Shown one piece after another: positions 37,728 to 47,320 of a DNA stretch of 64,000 nucleotides. Each line of letters opens with the position of its first letter. Within the stretch, counting starts at the first letter, position 1. The position numbers and the translations under genes are program-made. This DNA comes from Clostridium putrefaciens (GTDB lineage Bacteria > Bacillota > Clostridia > Clostridiales > Clostridiaceae), in contig NZ_UFWZ01000001.1 of NCBI RefSeq assembly GCF_900461105.1, positions 806,001 through 870,000 of the forward strand, written 5' to 3'. Under the pieces are notes generated by a model. It did not search any database. It saw only the letters and a program-made list of their open reading frames with translations, and had not been told where the DNA came from.

Positions 37728-39920
37728 ATGGGATTAAAGAATATAAGATGGGTGGCCATTATATTTTATTTAAACATAATTTTCTTTTTTAAGTTATTAA
37801 TAAATAGTTATAAGATTATAAACTTTAATTATACATATATAACTATTTTGATATTAATAACTTTTATTTTCTTTTATGTATATAAAGAAATTTTAGTGTA
37901 TAAAAGGTATAAGGTAGCAGTTTGGAGTTTAATAATCATAGTAAGTTTAATATTCATATACTTTAATAAAGAAAGTGTTATTATGTTTAACAAGTCTATT
38001 ATAGAAGATTTAGATTTATTAAATACAATTATATCAAGTGGAAAGGATACAAACTTTAACGATTATAAAAGAATAATAACTGTTATACTTCCTATATTTT
38101 GTTTAGTGATATTTTCATTTTTCTACAAAGGAATTACTCATATCTTATTGATTTTAATCACCTTTACTATGCTGTTTTTATGGTATTTAGGTTATGAGAC
38201 TTCAGTTGAGGCAAGCTTATTTTATTACTCTTTAATTGTAGTTGTTGATTTTTCTGTATCATCTAATATACACAATATGAAAAAGATGAGAACACACAAT
38301 ATAAGAGAAGATATAAATAGCACCTCAGTAATTACACAAACCTTATTTTACGGATGTTTAATAGCAATGCTAATTAAATTGTATCCAGTAAATATTGAAG
38401 GTAGGTATGGAAACATATTAAAGTCTAAAATAAATAGTGCCATAACTAGTGAAAATATAGAAGGTAGTTTAAATGAAAAGGGTTATGGATTAAAGGTTTC
38501 AGGATATAATGATAGTAGCTTTAAACTAGGTGGTAAAATACAATTAGATAATAAAGAAGCTTTTAAGGTGAAGACTGATCAAAGCTACCACTTAAAGGGA
38601 AGTGTAAAAACTATTTATACAGGGAATTCTTGGCTTGTACAATATGAAGAATTACACAATATGTTTAAAAATAGGGACACAAATAGTAGGTATATAAGTT
38701 ATTTTGGAGAAATGAAAAAAGACCAAATGTATATAGAGACTATTAATATTAAAACCAACACGTTATTTACTCCGATTTATACCATAGATATAAATTATCC
38801 AGAAAGTAAAAGTATTTATAAAGACGAAAGTACAGACATTTATAAATCTTCTAATATAATAAAAGAAGTATATAAATTAGAATTTATAGATGAGTATAGA
38901 ATGAAACCTATATTAATTAATAAGGGTACGGATTATGCTAGGGAAGATTTATATAACTACACTCAGTTACCAGACTCCATAACTGAAAGAACTAAAGCTT
39001 TAGTAGAGGATATAGTAAAGGGAACGGATAATCCATTAGAAAAGTCAAAAAGGATAAACGAATACTTAGAATCAAATTATAACTATTCTTTAGATGTTAA
39101 AGATGTTCCCTTAGATAAAGACTTTGTAGATTACTTTCTATTTGAAGAAAAGAAGGGCTATTGTGTCTATTTTGCAACGGCATCAACTGTTATGAATAGG
39201 ATAGCAGGGGTTCCATCAAGGTATGTGGAAGGGTTTAATATGCCAAAGGAGAAGAATTATGAAGACTTTTATTTAGTTACGAATAAAGATGCTCATGCTT
39301 GGACAGAAATACTAGTAGATTCTAAAAATATGATATGGACTATAGAAGATTCAGCTCCTACAGCTAGAGAATATGAAAGTTCCTTAAGCGAAAACATGCC
39401 TGAAGTTAACATAAATAGCGCTTCTGATGAGAATTTAATGCAAGACCATAGTAAAGATATAATTGATAAAGATACTGGTGATGAGGGAAATGACATAAAT
39501 ACTAATTTAAATTATAGAGATAAAGGTAATTATATTTTAATTAACGTAATAATTGCAGTATTTATATACCTTGGTATTAACATAGTTACTCAAAATAGAA
39601 GAAAAAACAAAATATTAAAGGGTGATTATAAATATTCTTATTTCTATTTAGAAAGAAGACTTAAAACTATAGGAATAAAAAGAGAAGACAATGAAACAGA
39701 AAAGGATTATATAAATAAGATTAGTAATATTAAGCTTAGAGATACATGTATAGAGTTAATAGAATTCTTATATAAAGATTATTATGGAGATTACAAATCA
39801 ACGGAGTTTAAAGGGGAAAGGTTTTATTTTAATTTAGAAAGTTATTTAAGAAAAACACAAGGAATAAGCTACTATCTTTATAGAAATATTATATTTTTTA
39901 GGGTTAAAACTAATTCTTAG
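37728..39920 (+). CDS. Transglutaminase-like membrane protein
   Basis: 730 residues. Six or so N-terminal membrane segments (to about residue 225), a large extracytoplasmic domain, then a transglutaminase/protease-like core with Cys in GYCVYFATASTVMNRIAG (about 477-494), His in DAHAWTEI (about 522-529) and an Asp shortly after, then a further membrane segment (about 602-620) and a DUF4129-like cytosolic tail. Third gene of the moxR-DUF58 unit. Substrate unknown; the catalytic triad looks intact. Confidence 0.88.
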   Translation: MGLKNIRWVAIIFYLNIIFFFKLLINSYKIINFNYTYITILILITFIFFYVYKEILVYKRYKVAVWSLIIIVSLIFIYFNKESVIMFNKSIIEDLDLLNTIISSGKDTNFNDYKRIITVILPIFCLVIFSFFYKGITHILLILITFTMLFLWYLGYETSVEASLFYYSLIVVVDFSVSSNIHNMKKMRTHNIREDINSTSVITQTLFYGCLIAMLIKLYPVNIEGRYGNILKSKINSAITSENIEGSLNEKGYGLKVSGYNDSSFKLGGKIQLDNKEAFKVKTDQSYHLKGSVKTIYTGNSWLVQYEELHNMFKNRDTNSRYISYFGEMKKDQMYIETINIKTNTLFTPIYTIDINYPESKSIYKDESTDIYKSSNIIKEVYKLEFIDEYRMKPILINKGTDYAREDLYNYTQLPDSITERTKALVEDIVKGTDNPLEKSKRINEYLESNYNYSLDVKDVPLDKDFVDYFLFEEKKGYCVYFATASTVMNRIAGVPSRYVEGFNMPKEKNYEDFYLVTNKDAHAWTEILVDSKNMIWTIEDSAPTAREYESSLSENMPEVNINSASDENLMQDHSKDIIDKDTGDEGNDINTNLNYRDKGNYILINVIIAVFIYLGINIVTQNRRKNKILKGDYKYSYFYLERRLKTIGIKREDNETEKDYINKISNIKLRDTCIELIEFLYKDYYGDYKSTEFKGERFYFNLESYLRKTQGISYYLYRNIIFFRVKTNS

Positions 39921-40020
39921 ATTAAGGGGTGGTTTTAATTTTTTTAAAATTTGATATAATGGTATGTGTATGAGTATCTAACCTTAGAGATAAAGGGTGA
40001 TAACTAGAAGGAGAAGTTGT

Positions 40021-40854
40021 ATGAAATATAAAATGATATGTACCGATATGGATGGTACTTTATTAAATACTAATAAAGAAATCAGTAACAAAACAAAAGA
40101 ATCTATAAAAAGAGCGGATGAAATGGGGGTACATGTAGTTTTAAGTACAGGAAGAATGTTTAATTCGGCAAACTATTATGCATCAATGATAGATATAAAG
40201 ACACCTATAATTTCAGCTAATGGAGCATTTATAAGAGATAGGAGCAAGGAAGAGGTTATATATAAAAATGTTTTAGGTAAAGAAAATTGCAAGATTTTAC
40301 TTGAAATATTAAAAAGACATAATATTCATGGCCATTTCCATACACCAAGTTCATTATTTTCAGACAAACTAGTTTTTTCTGCAAAGATATATGATGATAT
40401 GAATAAAGATTTACCAGAGGATAACAAAATAGAAATCAACATAATAAAAGATAACTGGGATGAAGTATTTGAAAAAAATGAAGAGTCTATAGTGAAGTGT
40501 ATAGGGATAGATGAAGATGTAGAGAAGGTTAAAAGAGCTAAAATTGATATGTTAAAGGTTAAAGGCATAGAAGTTGTAAGCTCTTATGAAAATAACTTTG
40601 AAATAATGACAAATGGAGTATCTAAAGGAAGAGGAGTAGAGATTTTAGCGGCGTATTATAATATTAAGCCTGAAGAGATAATCTGTATTGGAGATAACGA
40701 AAATGATTTATCTATGATAAAATTTGCAGCGCTTGGTGTTGCTATGGGAAATGCCCCTAGTAGTATAAAAGAGCAGGCAGATTATGTAACTGATACTAAT
40801 GATAATGATGGAGTTGCAAAAGTTATAGAAAAATTCATACTAAATTCACTATAA
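40021..40854 (+). CDS. Cof-type HAD-IIB phosphatase
   Basis: 277 residues. HAD motif I is CTDMDGTLLNT, motif II LSTGR, motif III with the lysine SKGRGVEIL, and motif IV GDNENDLSMI. These enzymes dephosphorylate sugar phosphates or flavin/pyridoxal phosphates; the substrate cannot be told. The frame opens at 39997, but AAGGAG (40008-40013) supports ATG 40021. Monocistronic. Confidence 0.92.
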   Translation: MKYKMICTDMDGTLLNTNKEISNKTKESIKRADEMGVHVVLSTGRMFNSANYYASMIDIKTPIISANGAFIRDRSKEEVIYKNVLGKENCKILLEILKRHNIHGHFHTPSSLFSDKLVFSAKIYDDMNKDLPEDNKIEINIIKDNWDEVFEKNEESIVKCIGIDEDVEKVKRAKIDMLKVKGIEVVSSYENNFEIMTNGVSKGRGVEILAAYYNIKPEEIICIGDNENDLSMIKFAALGVAMGNAPSSIKEQADYVTDTNDNDGVAKVIEKFILNSL

Positions 40855-40864
40855 ATGTAATATA

Positions 40865-40941
40865 GTTATATTATAATATATATAGTGATGTAAGCTTATA
40901 TTATAATGTGTATAGTAATCTAAACTTATATTATAAAAGAG
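40865..40941 (+). repeat. Imperfect AT-rich tandem repeat
   Basis: Two and a half copies of a 29-30-nt unit (starting near 40865, 40894 and 40924) share TTATATTATAA followed by TATAGT. The repeat includes several TATAAT-like strings. It may be simple sequence or a regulatory spacer between the phosphatase and trmL. Confidence 0.55.
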
Positions 40942-41036
40942 TAAAAATCAATAAAGTAATATAGAAACATTATTTTATATAAAAACTGAAAAGTTTTTAT
41001 ATTATTTAAAATTCTAAAATAGCGGAGGCAATAAAA

Positions 41037-41504
41037 TTGAACTTAAATATAGTATTGTATCAACCAGAAATACCACAAAACACAGGAAATATAGCTAGAA
41101 CTTGCGTATTAACTAACTCTAAGTTACATCTTATAAAACCTTTAGGTTTTAGTTTAGATGAAAAACATGTTAAAAGAGCTGGTCTTGATTATTGGCCTCT
41201 ATTAGATATTGAAATTCATGAAAGTTATGAGGCGCTTAGAGAGAAATATCAAGATGGGACATTTTATTTTTCTACTACTAAGGCTAAATATTTTTACCAT
41301 GAAGTAGAATTTAAAGAAGGTGATTTTATAGTATTTGGTAGAGAATCTATGGGGCTTCCAGATTCCATAAGAGATAGCGATCCTAATAAATGTATAAGAA
41401 TTCCCATGATTAACACTACAACTAGGTCCTTAAATCTTTCAAATACTGTATCCATAGTGGCTTATGAAGCCTTAAGGCAGATGGATTTTCCTGTTATGAA
41501 ATAA
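41037..41504 (+). CDS. trmL: tRNA (cytidine(34)-2'-O)-methyltransferase
   Basis: 155 residues. SPOUT-class enzyme that methylates the wobble ribose of tRNA-Leu. Signatures are LYQPEIPQNTGNIARTC at the N-terminus, FGRESMGLP, and the knot motif IRIPMINTTTRSLNLSNTVSI. Starts at TTG 41037 with GGAGG upstream. Monocistronic; no disruption. Confidence 0.93.
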   Translation: MNLNIVLYQPEIPQNTGNIARTCVLTNSKLHLIKPLGFSLDEKHVKRAGLDYWPLLDIEIHESYEALREKYQDGTFYFSTTKAKYFYHEVEFKEGDFIVFGRESMGLPDSIRDSDPNKCIRIPMINTTTRSLNLSNTVSIVAYEALRQMDFPVMK

Positions 41505-41741
41505 TGCAAACTTATGTATAGTAGATTAATTAAATTAACATTTTTAATATATATGGTATTTTAAATAGAATTTTGTCGAAATAAATATAAATTTGTCAAT
41601 CTATACGGTTTCATAATAGGTGCTATAAAAAAATACTATAGAAGATATTTGAAATAACAGTAGAACTTTTATCTTTTATGGGTTACAATAAGGGTGAAAA
41701 AAATAACAAGCTAAATGAAATTTAATATATAAGTGAATGAA

Positions 41742-41930
41742 GTTTTCGGGAGATAACCTTATAAAAAAGGTAGCCGAAGGAGTAAGTAATATAGCCCATA
41801 TATTATGAATCTCTCAGGCAAAAGGACCGAATACTGACACATCTCTGGAAAGCGATAGCACCGAAGGAGTAATTCTCTCAGGTAAAAAGACAGAGGAAAA
41901 GGGAGTAAGCCTTTTTTCTCTGTCTTTTTT
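41742..41930 (+). ncRNA. Tandem glycine riboswitch with terminator
   Basis: Two consecutive glycine aptamers are visible. The first has CGGGAGA, AGCCGAAGGAGTAA, ATCTCTCAGGCAAAAGGAC (41742-41833); the second has ATCTCTGGAAAGCG, CACCGAAGGAGTAA, TTCTCTCAGGTAAAAAGAC (about 41835-41895). The end of aptamer two (AAAAAGACAGAG, 41884-41895) is also the left arm of a terminator whose right arm is CTCTGTCTTTTT (41918-41929). Glycine binding should therefore prevent termination and switch on the grd operon. The neighbouring 41505-41741 gap shows nothing else certain. Confidence 0.96.
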
Positions 41931-42028
41931 TATAAAATAATAAGACGAACAATTCAAAATAAGGGCTTTAAAGAATCAAAAGGGATATAAGAAAGATTTT
42001 TAAATTTCATAACTAGGAAGGAATTAAT

Positions 42029-42409
42029 ATGATTATTGAAAAGTTTATTGTAATTACAAATAACACTTTAAGTAAAGAAAACCTGGAAAAGCATTACAGT
42101 GTAGAATTTTTAAGTATTGCACCTTTAGACTTGCTTTGTAAGGTTAGGGATTATATACATCTTGGACATAGATTATTAACCCATCCCCTTATGAGTAGTA
42201 TAAAGCCTAACGAAACTCCATTTAGAACAGTATTAATATCAAGGGACAAGTTAGAACAATTAGATATGGATTCTCTAAATATTATTGAAAATTCTATAAA
42301 TACTACAAAAAGATTTCTTAATGACTTTGATACACCAAATTGGACAGAGGAAATTTTACAGGACTTTCAATTAATAGATTATGATTTAATACATCATGCT
42401 ATAAATTAA
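42029..42409 (+). CDS. grdX: GrdX family protein
   Basis: 126 residues. First gene of glycine reductase operons in clostridia; function unknown. It is recognised by sequence (FIVITNNTL start; YIHLGHRLLTHPLMSSIKP) and position. There is no signal peptide or membrane segment. Starts 99 nt after the riboswitch terminator with GGAAGG upstream. It ends 85 nt before trxB. Confidence 0.9.
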   Translation: MIIEKFIVITNNTLSKENLEKHYSVEFLSIAPLDLLCKVRDYIHLGHRLLTHPLMSSIKPNETPFRTVLISRDKLEQLDMDSLNIIENSINTTKRFLNDFDTPNWTEEILQDFQLIDYDLIHHAIN

Positions 42410-42494
42410 ATCCAATTTAGGATAAGATTTATGTTAAAATAAATTGTATAAATAATTAGAATCATTAACTTAAATTATGTAAGGAGGAATTTCC

Positions 42495-43424
42495 ATGGCT
42501 CAAATTTATGATACAATAATACTAGGCGGTGGCCCAGCAGGTTTATCCGCAGGATTATACGCTTCAAGATCAAAGATGAAAACTCTTTTAATAGAAAGAG
42601 GTAAGTTTGGTGGTCAAACAGCTACTACAGATGAATTAGAAAACTATCCAGGATCAGCTCCAGACTGTACAGGACCACAATTAGTAGAGAGAATGAGAAA
42701 GCAAGCAGAAGAATTTGGAACTGAGTTTTTAAAAGATGAGGTTTTAGAAGTTGAATTAGAAGGAAAGATAAAGAAGATAATTTGTAAAAAGGGAACTTAT
42801 GAAGCTAAAACTATAATAATAGCTACAGGTGCTTACCCAAGACTTTCAGGATTCAAAAATGAAACTGAACTTAGAGGTAAGGGAGTTTCTTACTGTGCAA
42901 CTTGTGATGCTGATTTCTTTACAGAATTAGATGTAGCTGTTATAGGTGGTGGAGATTCTGCTATAGATGAAGCTATATACTTAACTAAGTTTGCAGATAG
43001 TGTAACTATAATTCATAGAAGAGAAGGATTTAGAGCAGCTAAAACTTCTTTAGAAAAAGCACAAAAGAATCCAAAAATAAAATTCATATTAGACACAGTA
43101 GTTGAAGAGGCTAAGGGCGATGAAATTCTTGAGGGATTAGTTCTTAGAAATGTAAAAACAAATGAAGTAACTGATCTTACTGTAGATGGATGTTTTGTAT
43201 TTGTAGGATATCTTCCAATATCAGAATTGTTTAAAGGAAAAATTAAGCTAAATGATAGAGGCGATATAATAACTGATGAGGAAATGAGATGTGACATTGA
43301 AGGCGTATTTGCAGCTGGAGACATAAGAGAAAAGACTTTAAGACAAGTAGTAACAGCTACTGCTGACGGAGCTATTGCAGCAACTACAGCAGAAAAATAT
43401 GTAGAAGCTAATTTTGAGGATTAA
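42495..43424 (+). CDS. trxB: Thioredoxin reductase of the glycine reductase system
   Basis: 309 residues. FAD/NADPH disulfide reductase: FAD-binding GGGPAGLSAGLYASRS, redox-active CATC (in SYCATCDADFF, about 133-138), NADPH-binding GGGDSAIDEA, and C-terminal VFAAGDIREK. It reduces TrxA, which delivers electrons to the selenoprotein of glycine reductase. The operon position is the usual one for trxB in Stickland clostridia. Ribosome site AAGGAGG. Confidence 0.95.
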   Translation: MAQIYDTIILGGGPAGLSAGLYASRSKMKTLLIERGKFGGQTATTDELENYPGSAPDCTGPQLVERMRKQAEEFGTEFLKDEVLEVELEGKIKKIICKKGTYEAKTIIIATGAYPRLSGFKNETELRGKGVSYCATCDADFFTELDVAVIGGGDSAIDEAIYLTKFADSVTIIHRREGFRAAKTSLEKAQKNPKIKFILDTVVEEAKGDEILEGLVLRNVKTNEVTDLTVDGCFVFVGYLPISELFKGKIKLNDRGDIITDEEMRCDIEGVFAAGDIREKTLRQVVTATADGAIAATTAEKYVEANFED

Positions 43425-43471
43425 TTAAAATTTAAATAGATCCAAAAATAAAGAAAGTGGAGGGATTTACA

Positions 43472-43804
43472 ATGTTAGAATTAAACAAAGAGAACTTTGA
43501 AGCAGAGGTAACTAACTATACAGAAAAGCCTGTATTCGTTGATTTTTGGGGAGATAAGTGTGAAATATGTTTAGAGCTTATGCCAGGAGTACATGCGTTA
43601 GAGGAAAAATATAGTGATAAAATAAAATTTGCTAGCTTAAACATTGGTGGTTCTAGAAGACTTGCTATATCACAAAAGGTTTTGGGATTACCAACAATGA
43701 TAATATACAAAAATGGTGAGAGATCAGAAGTTATAACTCCAGATAAAATAGGCACCATTGATGATGTAGAAAATTTCATAAAATCAGTATACGATACACT
43801 ATAA
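43472..43804 (+). CDS. trxA: Thioredoxin with atypical CEIC active site
   Basis: 110 residues from ATG 43472. The fold is thioredoxin-like, with VFVDFWGDKC at the active site, but the motif is C30-E-I-C33 rather than CGPC. The cis-Pro segment is LPTMIIYKNG. Glycine-reductase-linked thioredoxins are known to diverge at this site, so the change is probably an adaptation to the selenoprotein partner. GTG 43457 opens the frame but overlaps the ribosome site GGAGGG, so the ATG is chosen. It acts with trxB and grdA. Confidence 0.92.
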   Translation: MLELNKENFEAEVTNYTEKPVFVDFWGDKCEICLELMPGVHALEEKYSDKIKFASLNIGGSRRLAISQKVLGLPTMIIYKNGERSEVITPDKIGTIDDVENFIKSVYDTL

Positions 43805-43884
43805 TTTATTTATTGTCTATAAGTCAAAAACTTAATTATTTAGGATTAAATTAATGATTAAAGACATTAAATAGTAATCTTTAA

Positions 43885-43917
43885 ATTTCAGATGAAGTTT
43901 AAAGCTTCATCTGAAAT
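43885..43917 (+). other. Hairpin between trxA and grdE
   Basis: A perfect 13-bp inverted repeat (43885-43897 with 43905-43917), 7-nt loop. It has no T tract, so it could be an mRNA stability or processing element or a weak terminator in the 203-nt gap. Confidence 0.6.
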
Positions 43918-44007
43918 AAAAGTAATATTTATTAAGTTCCAAACTGAGTTACTGTGTATATTTCATAGCAGCTTGGATAATATAAGAATATTTAGGAGGT
44001 GAACGCT

Positions 44008-45294
44008 TTGCGTCTAGAAATTGGAAATATATTCATAAAGGATGTTCAATTTGGACCAGAGACTAAAGTTCAAAATGGTGTACTCTATGTAAATAAAGAA
44101 GAATTGTTACAAGAAGTGTCTGGAGATGAGAGAATTCAAAGCATCGACTTTGATATCGCAAGACCAGGTGAAGAAGTAAGAATTATACCTGTAAAAGACG
44201 TAATTGAGCCTAGAGTAAAAGTTGAAGGTAAGGGTGGAATATTCCCAGGCTTCATGAGTAAAGTTGATACTGTAGGATCAGGAAGAACACATGTATTAAA
44301 AGGCGCTGCTGTAGTTACTACAGGTAAAATTGTAGGGTTCCAAGAAGGGATTATTGACATGGCAGGAGAGGGTGCTAAATACACTCCATTCTCAAAAACT
44401 AATAACTTAGTTATAATAGTTGAGCCAAAAGAAGGCGTACTTCAACATGATCATGAGCAAGCAGTAAGAATGGTAGGATTTAAAGCAGCTACATACTTAG
44501 GTAAGGCAGGGAAAAATGTAGAGCCTGACGAAGTAAAAACTTTTGAAACATTACCATTGTTAGAGCAAGTTAAACAGTACCCAGACTTACCAAAGGTTGT
44601 ATATGTTTACATGCTTCAAACTCAAGGATTACTTCACGATACCTATGTTTATGGAGTAGATGCTAAGAAGATAATTCCTACATTTATCTACCCAACAGAA
44701 GTATTTGATGGAGCCGTAGTAAGCGGAAACTGTGTTTCAGCTTGCGATAAGAATCCAACTTATGTTCATTTAAACCAACCTATAATTGAAGACTTATATT
44801 CAAGACATGGTAAAGATTATAACTTCTTAGGTTGTGTTATAACTAATGAAAACGTATATCTTGCAGACAAAGAAAGATCATCAAGTATGACTGCAAAATT
44901 AGTTGAATTCTTAGGAGCAGAAGCAGTTATAATATCAGAAGAAGGATTTGGTAATCCAGATGCTGACTTAGTTATGAACTGTAACAAGATAACAGAAAAA
45001 GGCATAAAAACAGTACTTGTTACTGATGAATATGCAGGACAAGATGGAAGTTCACAATCACTTGCAGACTCAACTCCAAAAGGAGATGCGATAGTTACAG
45101 GCGGAAACGCTAATGAAGTTATAACATTGCCTCCAATGAAGAGAGTAATAGGTCACCCAGAAGTTGCAAATATAATTGCTGGAGGATACCTAGGAAGTCT
45201 AAGAGAAGATGGATCTATAAATGCAGAAATTCAAGTTATAACAGGAGCTACTTCAGAAGTTGGGTTTAACTACTTAACTGCTAAGGGTTACTAA
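44008..45294 (+). CDS. grdE: Glycine reductase complex protein B, subunits alpha/beta precursor
   Basis: 428 residues from TTG 44008, which has AGGAGGTGA upstream (a GTG at 43999 lies inside this site). GrdE is a proprotein cleaved at a cysteine to yield a pyruvoyl group that binds the substrate glycine as a Schiff base. The cleavage segment is SGNCVSACD with the cysteine at residue 242, as in the described GrdE proteins. Together with GrdB it forms protein B. It is followed after 36 nt by grdA. Confidence 0.96.
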   Translation: MRLEIGNIFIKDVQFGPETKVQNGVLYVNKEELLQEVSGDERIQSIDFDIARPGEEVRIIPVKDVIEPRVKVEGKGGIFPGFMSKVDTVGSGRTHVLKGAAVVTTGKIVGFQEGIIDMAGEGAKYTPFSKTNNLVIIVEPKEGVLQHDHEQAVRMVGFKAATYLGKAGKNVEPDEVKTFETLPLLEQVKQYPDLPKVVYVYMLQTQGLLHDTYVYGVDAKKIIPTFIYPTEVFDGAVVSGNCVSACDKNPTYVHLNQPIIEDLYSRHGKDYNFLGCVITNENVYLADKERSSSMTAKLVEFLGAEAVIISEEGFGNPDADLVMNCNKITEKGIKTVLVTDEYAGQDGSSQSLADSTPKGDAIVTGGNANEVITLPPMKRVIGHPEVANIIAGGYLGSLREDGSINAEIQVITGATSEVGFNYLTAKGY

Positions 45295-45330
45295 AACTAA
45301 AAACGTTTATATAAGAAGGGATGGAATAAT

Positions 45331-45801
45331 ATGTTAGAAGGAAAAAAAGTTATTGCAATAGGAGATAGAGACGGTATACCAGGTCCTGCTATAGAATCTT
45401 GCGTAAAATCCGCAGGAGCAGAAGTAGTTTTCGTTTCAACAGAATGCTTTGTTTGAACAGCTGCAGGAGCTATGGATCTGGAGATCCAACAAAGAGTAAA
45501 AGACCTTTCTGAAAAGCATGGTCCAGAAAATTTAATAGTTATAATAGGTGGAGCAGAAGCAGAAGCTTCAGGACTTTCAGCAGAAACAGTTGCTGCTGGA
45601 GACCCAACATTTGCAGGTCCTTTAGCAGGAGTTGAGCTAGGACTTGGAGTTTACCACATGGTAGAACCTGAAATCAAAGACGAATGCAATGCAGAAATTT
45701 ATGATGAGCAATGCGGAATGATGGAAATGGTTTTAGATGTAGATACTATAATATCAGAAGTTAAAGGTGTAAGAGATCAATTTTCTAAATTCAATAAATA
45801 A
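45331..45801 (+). CDS. grdA: Glycine reductase selenoprotein A (Sec at TGA 45454)
   Basis: 156 residues reading through TGA 45454-45456 as selenocysteine 42. The redox motif is C39-F-V-U42 (in TECFVUTAAGAM). An ORF finder would call only 45472-45801. The ATG at 45331 has AAGGGATGG upstream and gives the GrdA N-terminus [16 protein letters not shown]. GrdA carries the carboxymethyl-selenoether from protein B to protein C and is re-reduced by thioredoxin. A hairpin 16 nt after the TGA supports Sec insertion. The sel genes needed are not in the window. Confidence 0.96.
45454..45488 (+). promoter_or_regulatory. SECIS-like hairpin of grdA
   Basis: TGGATC (45473-45478) and GATCCA (45483-45488) form a 6-bp stem with a TGGA loop, starting 16 nt after the TGA and within the coding sequence, as for bacterial SECIS elements. 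Confidence 0.65.
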
Positions 45802-45853
45802 GATTAAAAAAATAAAAAACTAATAATAAACTCCATGAAGGGGGGAAATAATT

Positions 45854-47158
45854 TTGATACGTGTAGTACATTATATTAATCAATTTTACGCTGGAATAGG
45901 TGGAGAAGAGAAAGCAGATATAACACCAGAATCTAGAGAAGGATTCATAGGACCTGGTATGGGTCTTAATGGATTACTTAAGGGTGAGGCTACCATAGTT
46001 GGAACTATAATCTGTGGAGACTCATACTTTAATGAAAATATGGAAGAGGCTGAAGCTAAAATAATAGAAATGGTGAAGGAATTTAAACCAGATTTATTTA
46101 TAGCGGGACCAGCATTTAATGCAGGAAGATACGGTGTTGCTTGCGGTGCTGTAGCAAAAGCTGTTGAAGAGAAGTTAAATATACCAGTGCTTACAGCAAT
46201 GTATCCAGAAAACCCTGGATCAGACATGTACAAAAAGCATGTATATATTGTTGAAACAAGAAATAGTGCAGTTGGCATGAGACAGGCTCTTCCAGCAGTA
46301 GCTAAATTAGCTTTAAAACTTGCAAAAGGTGAAGAGATATTATTACCATCAGAAGATGGTTACATTGAAAGAGGCATAAGAAAGAACTATTTCAATGCAA
46401 AAAGAGGTTCTGAAAGAGCAGTTGATCTATTAGTTAAAAAGCTTAAAGGTGAAGAATTCGAAAGTGAATTCAAAATGCCAGTATTCGATAGAGTAGAAGC
46501 ATTACCACCAGTAGCTGATATAACTAAAGCTAAAATTGCTATAGTAACATCTGGGGGAACAGTTCCAAAAGGAAACCCAGATCATATAGAATCATCTAGT
46601 GCTTCTAAATACGGTGAGTATAACATAGAAGGAGTAATGGATTTAACAAAAGACACTTATGAGACAGCTCATGGTGGATATGATCCAACTTATGCTAATG
46701 ATGACTCAGATAGAGTAATTCCTGTAGATGTTTTAAGAAACATGGAAAAGGAAGGAAAAATCGGATCACTTCATAATTTATTCTATTCTACAGTTGGTAA
46801 TGGAACAGCAGTTGCATCTTCAAAGAAATTTGGAGAAGAAATAGCTAAAAAGTTAATCGCTGATGGAGTAGATGCAGTTATATTAACTTCTACTTGAGGA
46901 ACTTGTACACGTTGCGGTGCAACGTTAGTTAAAGAAATTGAAAGAGCTGGATTACCAGTAGTTCATATGTGTACGGTAGTTCCAATATCTCTAACAGTTG
47001 GAGCTAACAGAATAGTTCCTACTATAGCTATACCACATCCATTAGGAAACCCAGCATTAACTCCTAAAGATGAGTATGAGCTTAGATACAAATTGGTTGA
47101 AAAGGCTCTAGAAGCTCTTGAAACACCAGTAGAAGGTCAAAAGGTATTTGAAGTTTAA
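45854..47158 (+). CDS. grdB: Glycine reductase protein B, gamma subunit (Sec at TGA 46895)
   Basis: 434 residues reading through TGA 46895-46897 as selenocysteine 348. The redox motif is U348-G-T-C, in TSTUGTCTRCGATL. Unaided ORF finding splits it into 45854-46897 and 46967-47158, which are in the same frame. It starts at TTG 45854 with AGGGGGG upstream. GrdB is the substrate-specific subunit of protein B that attacks the glycine bound by GrdE. Length matches the family (about 436). Confidence 0.96.
46895..46925 (+). promoter_or_regulatory. SECIS-like hairpin of grdB
   Basis: ACGTTGC (46909-46915) and GCAACGT (46919-46925) make a perfect 7-bp stem with a GGT loop, 11 nt after the TGA. Confidence 0.7.
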
Positions 47159-47170
47159 AATACTTAAAAT

Positions 47171-47202
47171 TATAGGAGCAAGTCATATGACTTGCCCCTA
47201 TA
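47171..47202 (+). other. Hairpin between grdB and grdC
   Basis: A near-perfect 16-bp palindrome (47171-47186 with 47187-47202, one A-C mismatch), followed by AATTAA rather than T's. Two smaller inverted repeats (TTAAGAATT/AATTCTTAA and AATGTTAA/TTAACATT) follow before grdC. The 162-nt gap thus looks like an RNA-processing or stability zone separating proteins B and C. Confidence 0.6.
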
Positions 47203-47320
47203 AAATTAATAATTAAGAGTTAAGAATTTGGGATTATAATGATGTTTCCTAATTCTTAAATGTTAATTTTAACATTTTAAAAAGTTTAAATGATTTAAAA
47301 AAATAAGGAGGGTTTTCTAT

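Noticed and set aside
45472-45801. A 109-residue ORF as a separate gene
   Set aside because: It is the 3' part of grdA after the selenocysteine TGA; the N-terminal GrdA sequence is upstream in the same frame.
46967-47158. A 63-residue ORF after a 347-residue ORF, suggesting grdB is broken
   Set aside because: Both are in the same frame joined by a TGA in the known Sec position of GrdB; no frameshift is present.
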